A stretch of DNA of 64,000 nucleotides, from assembly GCF_023955655.1 (NCBI RefSeq), contig NZ_JAMXHT010000009.1:124001-188000 (forward strand), in the 5' to 3' direction. Positions 36,677 through 47,252 of the stretch are shown piece after piece. Positions within the stretch are counted from its first letter, which is position 1. The number at the start of each line of letters is the position of its first letter. The notes under the pieces are model-generated. The model worked only from the letters and a program-made list of their open reading frames with translations, was not told the DNA's origin and did not search any database. The position numbers and the translations under genes are program-made. This DNA comes from Ralstonia soli. GTDB lineage: Bacteria > Pseudomonadota > Gammaproteobacteria > Burkholderiales > Burkholderiaceae.

Positions 36677-37513
36677 TTCAGGCTGTGAAGCGAGCGAAGC
36701 CAGCGCTGGTGCGTCGCCAATGTCGACGCGCTGCGCCATCGGCGCTTCGCCCAACAAGGCGGCCACCATCGCCTGCAGCGGGAGCACATCGCCGGTGCTC
36801 ATGAAGCGCGGTGATGCCGCGTTGCCTGTGGCCTGCAATTGCGCCGCGGCCAGCGTACGGCCCAAATGCCGTGCAACGGCGTGGCCGGTATCGATCAGCG
36901 TCAGCCGATCGCCGGCAATCTCGCGGATGGCGTCTTCCAGAAACGGGTAGTGCGTGCAGCCGAGCACCAGCGTGTCGGCACCAGCATCGAGCATCGGCTG
37001 CAGATAGGCCTGCAGCAGTTCCAGCACGGCGGGGGAGTGCGTATCGCCGCGCTCAATCAGGGGGACAAGGCCGTAGCCGGGTTGGCTCAGTACCGTGCAA
37101 TCACCGGAGGCAGCGGCCAGCAGGCGCGCAAACTTATCGCTGCGCAGCGTGCTTTCCGTGGCCAGCACACCCACCACGCGACTCTTTGACGTTGCGACGG
37201 CCGGCTTCAGGCCCGGCTCGACGCCAATCACCGGCACCGCCAGTTTCTCGCGCAGCACATGCACGGCCTGCGCCGTGGCGGTGTTGCACGCGATCACCAG
37301 TGCCTTGCAGCCCTGGTCGACCAGCCACTCGCACACACGCAGCGTGCGCTTGGCGATGAATTCGGGAGATTTTTCCCCGTACGGGGCATGGCGGGAATCC
37401 GCCAGGTAGAGAAGCGATTCGGCCGGCAGTTCGGCGCGAATTGCGCGCAGGACGGAGAGCCCTCCGAGGCCGGAGTCAAAGACCCCGACCGGTGCCTGCG
37501 CGCGTGTCGTCAC
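36674..37513 (-). CDS. murI: Glutamate racemase
   Basis: Makes D-glutamate for peptidoglycan. The 279-aa protein shows the family residues: the acid in VFDSGLGGLSVL, the first catalytic Cys in ALVIACNTATAQA and the second in LVLGCTHYPFLEDA. It follows the fumarase gene by 19 bases on the same strand. Nothing unusual in length. Confidence 0.96.
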   Translation of the reverse strand: MTTRAQAPVGVFDSGLGGLSVLRAIRAELPAESLLYLADSRHAPYGEKSPEFIAKRTLRVCEWLVDQGCKALVIACNTATAQAVHVLREKLAVPVIGVEPGLKPAVATSKSRVVGVLATESTLRSDKFARLLAAASGDCTVLSQPGYGLVPLIERGDTHSPAVLELLQAYLQPMLDAGADTLVLGCTHYPFLEDAIREIAGDRLTLIDTGHAVARHLGRTLAAAQLQATGNAASPRFMSTGDVLPLQAMVAALLGEAPMAQRVDIGDAPALASLASQPE

Positions 37514-37532
37514 GATAGCGACGGTAAGCCGA

Positions 37533-39056
37533 TTAAGCAGCTGCGACCGGAATCTTGCCGATCTTCGCTTGCCATTCCGCCGGGCCGGTCTTGTGGACCG
37601 AGGTGCCCGAACTGTCCACCGCGACGGTGACAGGCATGTCCTTCACGTCGAATTCGTAGATGGCTTCCATGCCCAGGTCTTCGAACGCCAGCACCTTGGA
37701 ACCGCGGATGGCCTTCGACACCAGGTACGCCGCGCCGCCCACGGCCATCAGGTAGGCCGACTTGTGCTTCTTGATCGACTCGATGGCAACCGGGCCGCGC
37801 TCGGCCTTGCCCACCATGGCGATCAGGCCCGTCTGGGCAAGCATCGTCTCGGTGAACTTGTCCATGCGGGTAGCGGTGGTCGGGCCCGCCGGGCCGACAA
37901 CTTCATCGCGCACCGGGTCGACCGGGCCGACGTAGTAGATCACGCGGTTGGTGAAGTCGATCGGCAGCTTCTCGCCCTTGGCTAGCATGTCGGCAATGCG
38001 CTTGTGCGCGGCGTCGCGGCCGGTGAGCATCTTGCCGTTGAGCAGCAGGGTCTGGCCCGGCTTCCACGAGGCGACTTCTTCCGGCGTGAGCGTGTTCAGG
38101 TCGACGCGCTTCGACGTTTCCGTGTTCGGCGCCCACTCGACCTTCGGCCATTGCGACAGGTCCGGCGCTTCCAGCTTGGCAACGCCGCTGCCGTCCAGCG
38201 TGAAGTGCGCGTGGCGGGTAGCGGCGCAGTTCGGGATCATGGCGACCGGCAGGTTGGCCGCGTGGGTCGGGTAGTCGAGGATCTTCACGTCCAGCACGGT
38301 GGCCAGGCCGCCCAGGCCCTGCGCGCCAATACCCAGCGCGTTGACCTTCTCATATAGTTCGATGCGCAGTTCTTCTGCGCGGTTGCTCGGGCCGCGTGCG
38401 ATCAGGTCTTGAATGTCGATCGGCTCCATCAGGGCTTCCTTGGCCAGCAGCATGGCCTTTTCAGCCGTGCCGCCAATGCCGATGCCCAGCATGCCCGGCG
38501 GGCACCAGCCGGCGCCCATGGTCGGCACGGTCTTGAGCACCCAGTCGACGATCGAGTCCGACGGATTCAGCATCACGAACTTCGACTTGGCTTCCGAGCC
38601 GCCGCCCTTGGCGGCAACGATCACCTCCACCGTATCGCCCGGCACGATCGACATGTTGATCACGGCCGGGGTGTTGTCCTTCGTGTTGGTGCGCTTGCCG
38701 GCGGGGTCAGCCAAGACGCTTGCGCGCAGCTTGTTGTCGACGTCGTTGTACGCGCGGCGCACGCCTTCGTTGACCATGTCTTCCAGGCTCATCGTGGCGC
38801 CGTCCCAGCGCACGTTCATGCCCACCTTCAGGAACACGGTGACGATGCCGGTGTCCTGGCAGATCGGGCGCTTGCCTTCCGCACACATGCGGCTGTTGGT
38901 CAGGATCTGCGCGATGGCATCTTTGGCCGCCGGGCTCTGCTCCTGCTCATAGGCGCGGCCCAGAGCAGTGATGTAGTCCATCGGGTGGTAGTAGCTGATG
39001 TACTGCAGCGCGTCGGCGACGCTCTGGATGAGGTCTTCTTGACGGATGACGGTCAT
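37533..39056 (-). CDS. fumA: Fumarate hydratase, class I
   Basis: Oxygen-sensitive [4Fe-4S] fumarase (507 aa, one chain holding both the alpha and beta catalytic domains), interconverting fumarate and malate. The alpha part contains CQDTGIVTVFLKVG and the Fe-S/active-site GAGWCPPGMLGIGIGGTAEKA; the beta part begins at about residue 330 (VDLNTLTPEEVASWKPGQTLLLNGK) and includes YYVGPVDPVRDEVVGPAGPT. Start MTVIRQEDLIQ at 39056. Forms a unit with murI. The fumA symbol follows the usual naming; a fumC may exist elsewhere. Confidence 0.93.
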   Translation of the reverse strand: MTVIRQEDLIQSVADALQYISYYHPMDYITALGRAYEQEQSPAAKDAIAQILTNSRMCAEGKRPICQDTGIVTVFLKVGMNVRWDGATMSLEDMVNEGVRRAYNDVDNKLRASVLADPAGKRTNTKDNTPAVINMSIVPGDTVEVIVAAKGGGSEAKSKFVMLNPSDSIVDWVLKTVPTMGAGWCPPGMLGIGIGGTAEKAMLLAKEALMEPIDIQDLIARGPSNRAEELRIELYEKVNALGIGAQGLGGLATVLDVKILDYPTHAANLPVAMIPNCAATRHAHFTLDGSGVAKLEAPDLSQWPKVEWAPNTETSKRVDLNTLTPEEVASWKPGQTLLLNGKMLTGRDAAHKRIADMLAKGEKLPIDFTNRVIYYVGPVDPVRDEVVGPAGPTTATRMDKFTETMLAQTGLIAMVGKAERGPVAIESIKKHKSAYLMAVGGAAYLVSKAIRGSKVLAFEDLGMEAIYEFDVKDMPVTVAVDSSGTSVHKTGPAEWQAKIGKIPVAAA

Positions 39057-39248
39057 GGTGGGGGACCAACGTATAGGAATGAGAAACCGGATGCTGGATG
39101 TGGCGGGAAGGCAGTGATCAGCACTCCCTGCCTGTGGCCCAGCGGCGGGCGCCGCAGGCTCAGAACAGCCAGAGATCATACACCCAATGTCGGGTGCCGA
39201 TTGTCCGAGCGGATTCGTCGGAATCGGTGGCGCGACAAGGCAGCGGTG

Positions 39249-39788
39249 TCAATGTGCGTCGGCGGTCTCGCCCTTGGGATGGGCGTGCGAAACGAGGCGA
39301 TCTACCCAAGCCATCACGAGTGCAGACACCAGGAACGCCACGTGAATCACCACCTGCCACAGGATCGTGTGCGTGTCTTTCTGGGCCGCATCGATGAAGG
39401 TCTTGAGCAGGTGGATCGACGAAATGCTGATCAGCGCCATCGATAGCTTCACCTTCAGCACGCCCGCGTTGACGTGGTCGAGCCATTCCGGCTCATCCTC
39501 ATGGCCTTCGATGCCGAGCTTGGACACGAAGATGTCGTACCCGCCGATGATCACCATGATCAGCAGGTTGGAGATCATCACCACGTCGATCAGGCCCAGC
39601 ACGGCGAGCATGATCTTGGTTTCGTCCAGCTCGGTCATGTGCGAGACCAGGTGCCAGACTTCGACGACGAACAGGTACACATAGGCCGCCTGGGCGACGA
39701 TCAGCCCCAGATACAACGGCAGTTGCAGCCAGCGGGAAAAGAAGATCAGGCGCGGAATCGGGCGCAGCGGAGCAATGGGCGACTTCAT
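39249..39788 (-). CDS. YqhA family (UPF0114) membrane protein
   Basis: A 179-aa protein with about four membrane helices, recognised by [23 protein letters not shown] and the family loop [24 protein letters not shown] (over two helices), ending in a His/Lys tail. UPF0114 members are conserved in proteobacteria and have no settled function. It is monocistronic, between the fumarase and the EamA transporter. Confidence 0.88.
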   Translation of the reverse strand: MKSPIAPLRPIPRLIFFSRWLQLPLYLGLIVAQAAYVYLFVVEVWHLVSHMTELDETKIMLAVLGLIDVVMISNLLIMVIIGGYDIFVSKLGIEGHEDEPEWLDHVNAGVLKVKLSMALISISSIHLLKTFIDAAQKDTHTILWQVVIHVAFLVSALVMAWVDRLVSHAHPKGETADAH

Positions 39789-39875
39789 GTTCGGAGCGGG
39801 TGCGGGTGAAAAACCGCGCGATTGTAGCGTTCAGTGATTGCTAAAACGCTTACAGGAAAACGCTTGCGATGCGTA

Positions 39876-40862
39876 TTATTCGCGATCGAGTGACGGATCG
39901 AGCGGGTCCAGCGGGTCGACCACCCGCCCGCGTCGTACGGGGTGGCGCGGGCGCGCTGGCCAACTCGCCACCAGAATGCCCGCCACCACGCATGCCAGTG
40001 CCACGCCGTGCGGCCAGCCGGGCGTCTCGCCGAGCGCGACCACGCCGTACGTGGCCGCCGCAATCGGCAGCACCGAGGTGAACACGCCAGCCAGATGTGC
40101 GGGCACATGCCGGATGCCCTTCATCCACAGCCAGAACGAGAAGATGCTGGCCGACAGCGCATACCACAGCACGAGGCCCCAGATGGGCCATGGCACGCTC
40201 GATGCGTCGAAGGTAAGCAGCGGCACCAGCCCCAGCGGCAGCATCAGCAGCCCACCGATCAGGTGGGTGTACGCGCAGATTTCGATGGCGGGCAACGTTT
40301 GCGTCAGCCGACGCGACAGAATCACGTAGATCGACTCGCACAGCACCGCGCCCATCACGAGCGCATTGCCGAGCAGCGCCTGCGACGCATCGGCCGGCGC
40401 TGCGCCGGAAGACTCGCCGCCGCGATAGACGTTGAGAATCGCCACGCCCGCCACCGCCAGCACGACGGACACCAGCGTGCGTCCGGAGGGCTTCTCGCGC
40501 AGTACCACCCACGACAGCAGCGCCACCGTGGCCGGGATCGTGCTGGTGATGATGCCGGCGGCCAGCGCCGAGGTCAGCCGCACGCCATTGAGCATCAGCA
40601 GCGTGAAACCGAACGTACCGAAGAACGCCTGCAGGAAGAGGTTGGTCCACTCGCTGCGCGTCACGCGGCGCATGCGCGCCGGCTTGTACCAGGGCGCCAT
40701 GCAGACGATGGCGATCAGAAAGCGCAGCAAGGCAAACAGCATCACCGGCATGACGGCGACGATCGATTTACCGAAGCCGACGTTGCTACCGACCAATGCC
40801 ATGGCAGCAATCAGAAAAAGGGCGTGGATAGGCACAATGAAGAACGGGGTGGAAAACGGCAC
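39876..40862 (-). CDS. EamA/DMT family transporter
   Basis: A 328-aa protein with ten hydrophobic helices arranged as two EamA repeats (about residues 10-150 and 165-300). Repeat 1 includes LSWVVLREKPSGRTLVSVVL and repeat 2 SVLPIAAATYGVVALGETPG, both typical. It is a drug/metabolite superfamily exporter of unknown substrate. The start is GTG 40862 with no clear ribosome site, so the exact N-terminus is uncertain. An Arg/Asp-rich C-terminal tail follows the last helix. Confidence 0.88.
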   Translation of the reverse strand: MPFSTPFFIVPIHALFLIAAMALVGSNVGFGKSIVAVMPVMLFALLRFLIAIVCMAPWYKPARMRRVTRSEWTNLFLQAFFGTFGFTLLMLNGVRLTSALAAGIITSTIPATVALLSWVVLREKPSGRTLVSVVLAVAGVAILNVYRGGESSGAAPADASQALLGNALVMGAVLCESIYVILSRRLTQTLPAIEICAYTHLIGGLLMLPLGLVPLLTFDASSVPWPIWGLVLWYALSASIFSFWLWMKGIRHVPAHLAGVFTSVLPIAAATYGVVALGETPGWPHGVALACVVAGILVASWPARPRHPVRRGRVVDPLDPLDPSLDRE

Positions 40863-41052
40863 GGCGCGCGGTTTTCAGGCCGGCCATGTTGCGTTGCGAT
40901 GCGTGCCATAGCATGAGGTGACGCATTATAGTAGTGCCCTTCGCGTCGGCTTGCGGCACTGGATTGGCGTCAGAACGCGTAAGGCTGGAGTCAGTTCAGT
41001 CGCTTAGATTCGCCGCAAAACGATCACAGACATCGCACTATCAGGAGACACC

Positions 41053-43035
<1,983 letters not shown>

Positions 43036-43049
43036 CACTGGCCGCCACC

Positions 43050-45113
43050 TTGGCCACCGATCTGCAATCAGACAGCCGCTTTCGCAAGCGGCTGTTTCTG
43101 TATTACGGGCTCTATACCGTAGGGCTGCTGCTCTTCATCGTCATGATGGGCGCGATCGAGCGCGTGCGCGGGCCGGGCGTGTGGCTCGGCTACGTGTTCC
43201 TGTTCGTCACGATTGCCATCTACGCATGCATCGGGCTCATCTGCCGCACGGCGGACCTGACCGAGTACTACGTGGCCGGGCGCCGCGTGCCCGCGTTCTT
43301 TAACGGCATGGCCACCGCGGCAGACTGGATGAGTGCCGCGTCATTCATCGGCCTGGCGGGCATCGTGTTTGCCTCGGGCTACGAAGGCTTGGCCTACGTG
43401 ATGGGCTGGACGGGCGGCTACTGCCTTGTCGCTTTCCTGCTGGCGCCGTACCTGCGCAAGTTCGGCGGCTATACGGTGCCGGATTTTCTTGCCAACCGCT
43501 ATGGCAATGGGGAGCGCGGCGGTAGCTCCGTCGTGCGCGGCATCGCGGTGCTGGGTGCGACGCTGTGTTCGTTCGTCTACCTTGTTGCGCAGATCCAGGG
43601 CGTTGGGCTCGTGGTCACACGCTTCATCGGCGTGGAGTTTTCGGTGGGCGTGTTCTTCGGGCTCGCCGGCATCCTGGTGTGTTCGTTCCTGGGCGGCATG
43701 CGGGCGGTCACGTGGACCCAGGTGGCGCAGTACATCATCATGATCGTGTCGTTCCTGGGCGTGGTGTCGATCATCGGCTGGTATCGGTATCACGATCCGG
43801 TGCCGCAGCTCTCGACCGGCCGCCTGCTGCAGCAGATCGAGAAAGAGGAGCGGCGCATCGCCCGGGATCCGGCCGAGCAGCATGTGCGCGATCATTTCCT
43901 GAACGAGGCGCAGGCGCTGGAGGAGCGGATCGCGCACCTGCCGGCGTCGTTCGACCATGCGCGTGACGCATTGAATACGCAACTCAAGCTCGCCCGCGAG
44001 CGCAATGCACCGCTGCGTGAGATCAAGGCGCTGGAGCGCGCGCGCGAGGAGTTTCCGCCCGACGCGGCCACGGCATCGATCCTCTGGAACCAGGAGCGCG
44101 AAGATGCGCTGGAACGTAGCCGCGTGGCTGCGCCGTCCACCGAGCCGTTCCCGTCAAAGTCCGAAAACGAGCGCGGCACCGAGCGGCTGAACTTCGTGCT
44201 GCTGGTGTTCTGCCTCATGGTGGGCACGGCCAGCCTGCCGCACATCCTCACGCGCTTTCACACCACGCCATCGGTGCGCGAGACGCGCAATTCGGTGAGC
44301 TGGACGCTGTTCTTCGTGGCGCTGCTGTATGTGTCGGCGCCGGCGCTGGCAGCACTGGTCAAGCTCGACCTGCTGCAGCATCTGGTGGGGGCGCCGTTTG
44401 CTGACTTGCCGAATTGGATCGCGCCGTGGCGCAAGGTCGACCCGCCCGTATTTGCGCTGCACGACATCAACGGCGACGGCATCGTGCAATGGGCCGAGGT
44501 GCTGATGCAGCCTGACATGGTCGTGCTCGCGGCGCCCGAGATCGCCGGGCTGCCGTACGTGCTGTCGGGCTTGATTGCAGCGGGTGCGCTGGCGGCGGCG
44601 CTGTCCACCGCCGACGGCCTGCTGCTGACGATTGCCAATGCGCTGTCGCACGACGTGTACTTCCACATGATCGACAATACCGCCAGCCACCAGCGGCGCG
44701 TGACGAGCGCGAAGGTGGTGCTGCTTGGCGTGGCGCTGCTGGCGGCCTATGTGACGTCGCTCAAGCCGGGCAACATCCTCTTTCTGGTGGGGGCGGCCTT
44801 TTCACTGGCGGCGTCGTGCTTCTTTCCGGTGCTGGTGCTCGGGGTGTTCTGGAAACGCACCAACCGTGCCGGCGCCATTGCGGGCATGCTGACCGGTCTG
44901 GCCGTGAGTGTGTACTACATCATCGCCAACTACCCATTCTTCACGCGCATGACCGGCGTGCTGGGGCAGCCGTGGTTTGGCGTGGACCCCATCGCCTCAG
45001 GCGCATTCGGTGTACCGGCGGGGTTTGTCGCGGCGATTGTCGTGAGCCTGCTCACCAAACCGAACCGGCCGGTGGTCGACAAGCTGGTTGGCTACATCCG
45101 CGATCCGCTGTAG
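43050..45113 (+). CDS. Sodium:solute symporter (VC_2705-type), probable acetate or short-chain acid uptake
   Basis: A 687-aa membrane protein of the SSS family with about 13 helices (family motif SFIGLAGIVFASGYEGLAYV near residue 96 and ALSTADGLLLTIANALSHDVY). Between helices is a soluble insert at about 250-380, rich in Glu/Arg/Lys and probably coiled coil. Residues 472-483 (DINGDGIVQWAE) match an EF-hand loop (D1, N3, D5, E12). The family is ActP-like but longer; no histidine kinase domain is present. It starts at TTG 43050, 15 bases after acs, with no ATG near; the start is uncertain by a few codons. Confidence 0.88.
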   Translation: MATDLQSDSRFRKRLFLYYGLYTVGLLLFIVMMGAIERVRGPGVWLGYVFLFVTIAIYACIGLICRTADLTEYYVAGRRVPAFFNGMATAADWMSAASFIGLAGIVFASGYEGLAYVMGWTGGYCLVAFLLAPYLRKFGGYTVPDFLANRYGNGERGGSSVVRGIAVLGATLCSFVYLVAQIQGVGLVVTRFIGVEFSVGVFFGLAGILVCSFLGGMRAVTWTQVAQYIIMIVSFLGVVSIIGWYRYHDPVPQLSTGRLLQQIEKEERRIARDPAEQHVRDHFLNEAQALEERIAHLPASFDHARDALNTQLKLARERNAPLREIKALERAREEFPPDAATASILWNQEREDALERSRVAAPSTEPFPSKSENERGTERLNFVLLVFCLMVGTASLPHILTRFHTTPSVRETRNSVSWTLFFVALLYVSAPALAALVKLDLLQHLVGAPFADLPNWIAPWRKVDPPVFALHDINGDGIVQWAEVLMQPDMVVLAAPEIAGLPYVLSGLIAAGALAAALSTADGLLLTIANALSHDVYFHMIDNTASHQRRVTSAKVVLLGVALLAAYVTSLKPGNILFLVGAAFSLAASCFFPVLVLGVFWKRTNRAGAIAGMLTGLAVSVYYIIANYPFFTRMTGVLGQPWFGVDPIASGAFGVPAGFVAAIVVSLLTKPNRPVVDKLVGYIRDPL

Positions 45114-45115
45114 CA

Positions 45116-45149
45116 AGAAAAAAGGCCCGCGACTTCCCGGCGCGGGCCC
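45116..45149 (-). terminator. Terminator for the chemoreceptor gene
   Basis: Read on the minus strand, GGCCCGCG, CCGGGAAGT loop, CGCGGGCC is followed by TTTTTTCTT. The T-run fits the minus-strand chemoreceptor gene; the plus-strand symporter ends just beside it. Confidence 0.85.
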
Positions 45150-45179
45150 AATGACGGCTTGGAGACTTGAAAGCGTGCG

Positions 45180-46739
45180 TCAGGCGACGCGGAAGAATGC
45201 CATCGTCGCATTGAGCTCCTGCCCCTGGTCCTGCAGCGATTGCGAGGCGGCCGCAGCTTCTTCCACCAGCGCCGCATTGCGCTGCGTGACTTCGTCCATC
45301 TGCGAGATCGCCTGGTTGACCTGCTCGATGCCGCGCTTCTGCTCGACCGAGGCGGCCGCGATTTCTTCCATGATGTGCGTGACGCGGGCCACGGCTTGCG
45401 TGACTTCGGTCATCGTCTCGCCGGCTTCGCCTGCCAGCGTGGAGCCATCGTGAATGCGCTCCACCGACGAGGCGATCAGCTCCTTGATCTCCTTGGCGGC
45501 CGTGGACGAGCGCTGCGCCAGGCTGCGCACCTCGCTGGCAACCACCGCAAAACCGCGGCCCTGTTCGCCTGCGCGGGCGGCTTCCACCGCGGCATTCAGC
45601 GCGAGGATGTTGGTCTGGAACGCGATGCCTTCGATGATGCCGGTGATGTCGGCGATCTTGCTCGAGCGCTCGCTGATGTCCTGCATGGTCGACACGACCT
45701 GGCTGACCACCGAGCTGCCCTTGAGTGCGACTTCCGATGCGGTGGAGGCCAGTGCGGTGGCGTGCTGGGCGTTGTCGGCGTTCTGCTTCACGGTGGAGGT
45801 CAGCTCTTCCATGCTGGCCGCGGTTTCCTGCAGCGACGATGCCTGTGCTTCGGTGCGCTGGCTCAGGTCGGCGTTGCCGGCGGCAATCTGCTTGGCCGCG
45901 CCGGCCACGCTGCTGCTGCTGTCGCGCACCTTGTCGACGATCTCGGTCAGGCGGCCGTTCATGTCGCGCAGGGCCGAGAGCAGGTGGCTCGTTTCATCCT
46001 TGCCTTGCACGTCGATGCGGCTGCTCAGGTCACCGCGCGCCACCGTTTTGGCGACGTCCACGGCGGTGCGGATCGGTTGCGTGATCGAGCGGGTGATGAT
46101 CATGCCCGCAATGACGGCCAGCAGCACCGCGCCGATCGACAGCCCCGTCAGCACGTTGCGCTGCATGACGTATTGGGCTTCGTAGGCTTGCACGAGCTGC
46201 TCCTGGCGCTCGTGCGTGTAGGCGGCATATGCATCGGTGGACTTGATGAGCGCAGCCAGCAGCGGGCGGCACTCGTTGTCCATTTTCTGGATGGCCTCCT
46301 CGCGCTTGCCGGCCAGCGCCAGCCCGACGATGTCGGTCGCCACCGGGCCGTACTTCGCTTCCACGTTGTTGATGTCCTGCAGTAGGGAACGGGCACGGTC
46401 GCTGGTGTCGCGGGCGTTGGTGATCAGCTCGTTGAGCAGCTTGAGCTTGTTCTTCACATCGTCGTGCGCGCGAAGCACGTCGGCCTTTTCCAGCTCCAGA
46501 TCCTGCTGCGTGACGACCAGCACCAGGTTGCGGGCGGCAATGGCGCGGCGGTCTACGGCTGTGCGTACGTCGTTGGCAACGTCGGCGCGGGCGCTGATGC
46601 CATGCACGTAATTCGAGAAGCCCTCGGTCGACTCGGACAGGGCTCGCAACGACATGCCCGACACCACGACAACGATGGCAGCCAGCACGCCAAAGCCCAT
46701 GGTGAGCTTGGCCTTGATGGTCATCTGGGAAAGGTTCAC
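45180..46739 (-). CDS. Methyl-accepting chemotaxis protein
   Basis: A 519-aa receptor: helix TM1 near residues 10-30 ([20 protein letters not shown]), a periplasmic four-helix-bundle sensor (to about 185), TM2 ([20 protein letters not shown]), HAMP, then the MCP signalling domain with the hairpin tip [20 protein letters not shown]. The C-terminus ([12 protein letters not shown]) lacks the NWETF pentapeptide that tethers CheR/CheB in some enteric receptors. The GTG start at 46739 has a GGAGG site. The ligand is unknown, though the neighbouring acs/symporter pair makes organic acids a reasonable guess. Confidence 0.93.
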   Translation of the reverse strand: MNLSQMTIKAKLTMGFGVLAAIVVVVSGMSLRALSESTEGFSNYVHGISARADVANDVRTAVDRRAIAARNLVLVVTQQDLELEKADVLRAHDDVKNKLKLLNELITNARDTSDRARSLLQDINNVEAKYGPVATDIVGLALAGKREEAIQKMDNECRPLLAALIKSTDAYAAYTHERQEQLVQAYEAQYVMQRNVLTGLSIGAVLLAVIAGMIITRSITQPIRTAVDVAKTVARGDLSSRIDVQGKDETSHLLSALRDMNGRLTEIVDKVRDSSSSVAGAAKQIAAGNADLSQRTEAQASSLQETAASMEELTSTVKQNADNAQHATALASTASEVALKGSSVVSQVVSTMQDISERSSKIADITGIIEGIAFQTNILALNAAVEAARAGEQGRGFAVVASEVRSLAQRSSTAAKEIKELIASSVERIHDGSTLAGEAGETMTEVTQAVARVTHIMEEIAAASVEQKRGIEQVNQAISQMDEVTQRNAALVEEAAAASQSLQDQGQELNATMAFFRVA

Positions 46740-47252
46740 AGCGTCCTCCGGTTTGCAGAATCAGTTCGAGTGGGGTCGCGCATCGAGGCCGTTAGAGAAG
46801 GGCAGCCGGCAACCACGATTGTTATGTGCAAGGTGCTGCGTAGATAAGAGGAAGGAGCGGGCTCCACCAGGGCGAGGCCGATTTTTCTGGGATTGCATTT
46901 CCGTGCCTCCACGGAGTTATCGGCATTGGGGTGGGGGTTCTTAATATGCCTTTTCGTACGCGTTTTCACTTAATGCATTGTGTGGCCGCTGTTTTGCCTG
47001 TGGAACGTTGTGCGGCAAGGCTCGGCGCCAGACAATTTCGGATCGTGTGACGGGTTATGAAAAGAGCAGTGGAATCGGCGCATTCACGCTGTGGTTACTG
47101 CCGCTGAAGTCAGGTATCGATATTGTCTTTACACCGCGTACTGCGTGGTTTTACGGATGTATTTAGGCGGCTACATATTTTGGTGGTGACCAGTGTGTAA
47201 AGAAAACGGCCCGCCGAAGCGAGCCGTCGGGCAACGCTGAAGGGGCGCGCGG
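46740..47252. other. 513-base gap, AT-richer, no confident gene
   Basis: GC content drops visibly (TTAATATGCC, TTTTCACTTAATGCATTG, TATCGATATTGTCTTTAC). A 62-codon plus-strand frame at 46978-47166 is open but has no ribosome site or recognisable content. The chemoreceptor promoter should lie at the left end and the terminator of the S15 hydrolase at the right end. Confidence 0.5.
47200..47227 (-). terminator. Terminator after the S15/CocE hydrolase gene
   Basis: Read on the minus strand, ACGGCTCGC, TTCG loop, GCGGGCCGT (one G-T type pair) then TTTTCTTT. Confidence 0.8.

Noticed and set aside
46978-47166. A 62-codon frame in the AT-rich gap
   Set aside because: No ribosome site, no recognisable content and atypical codon use; treated as intergenic.
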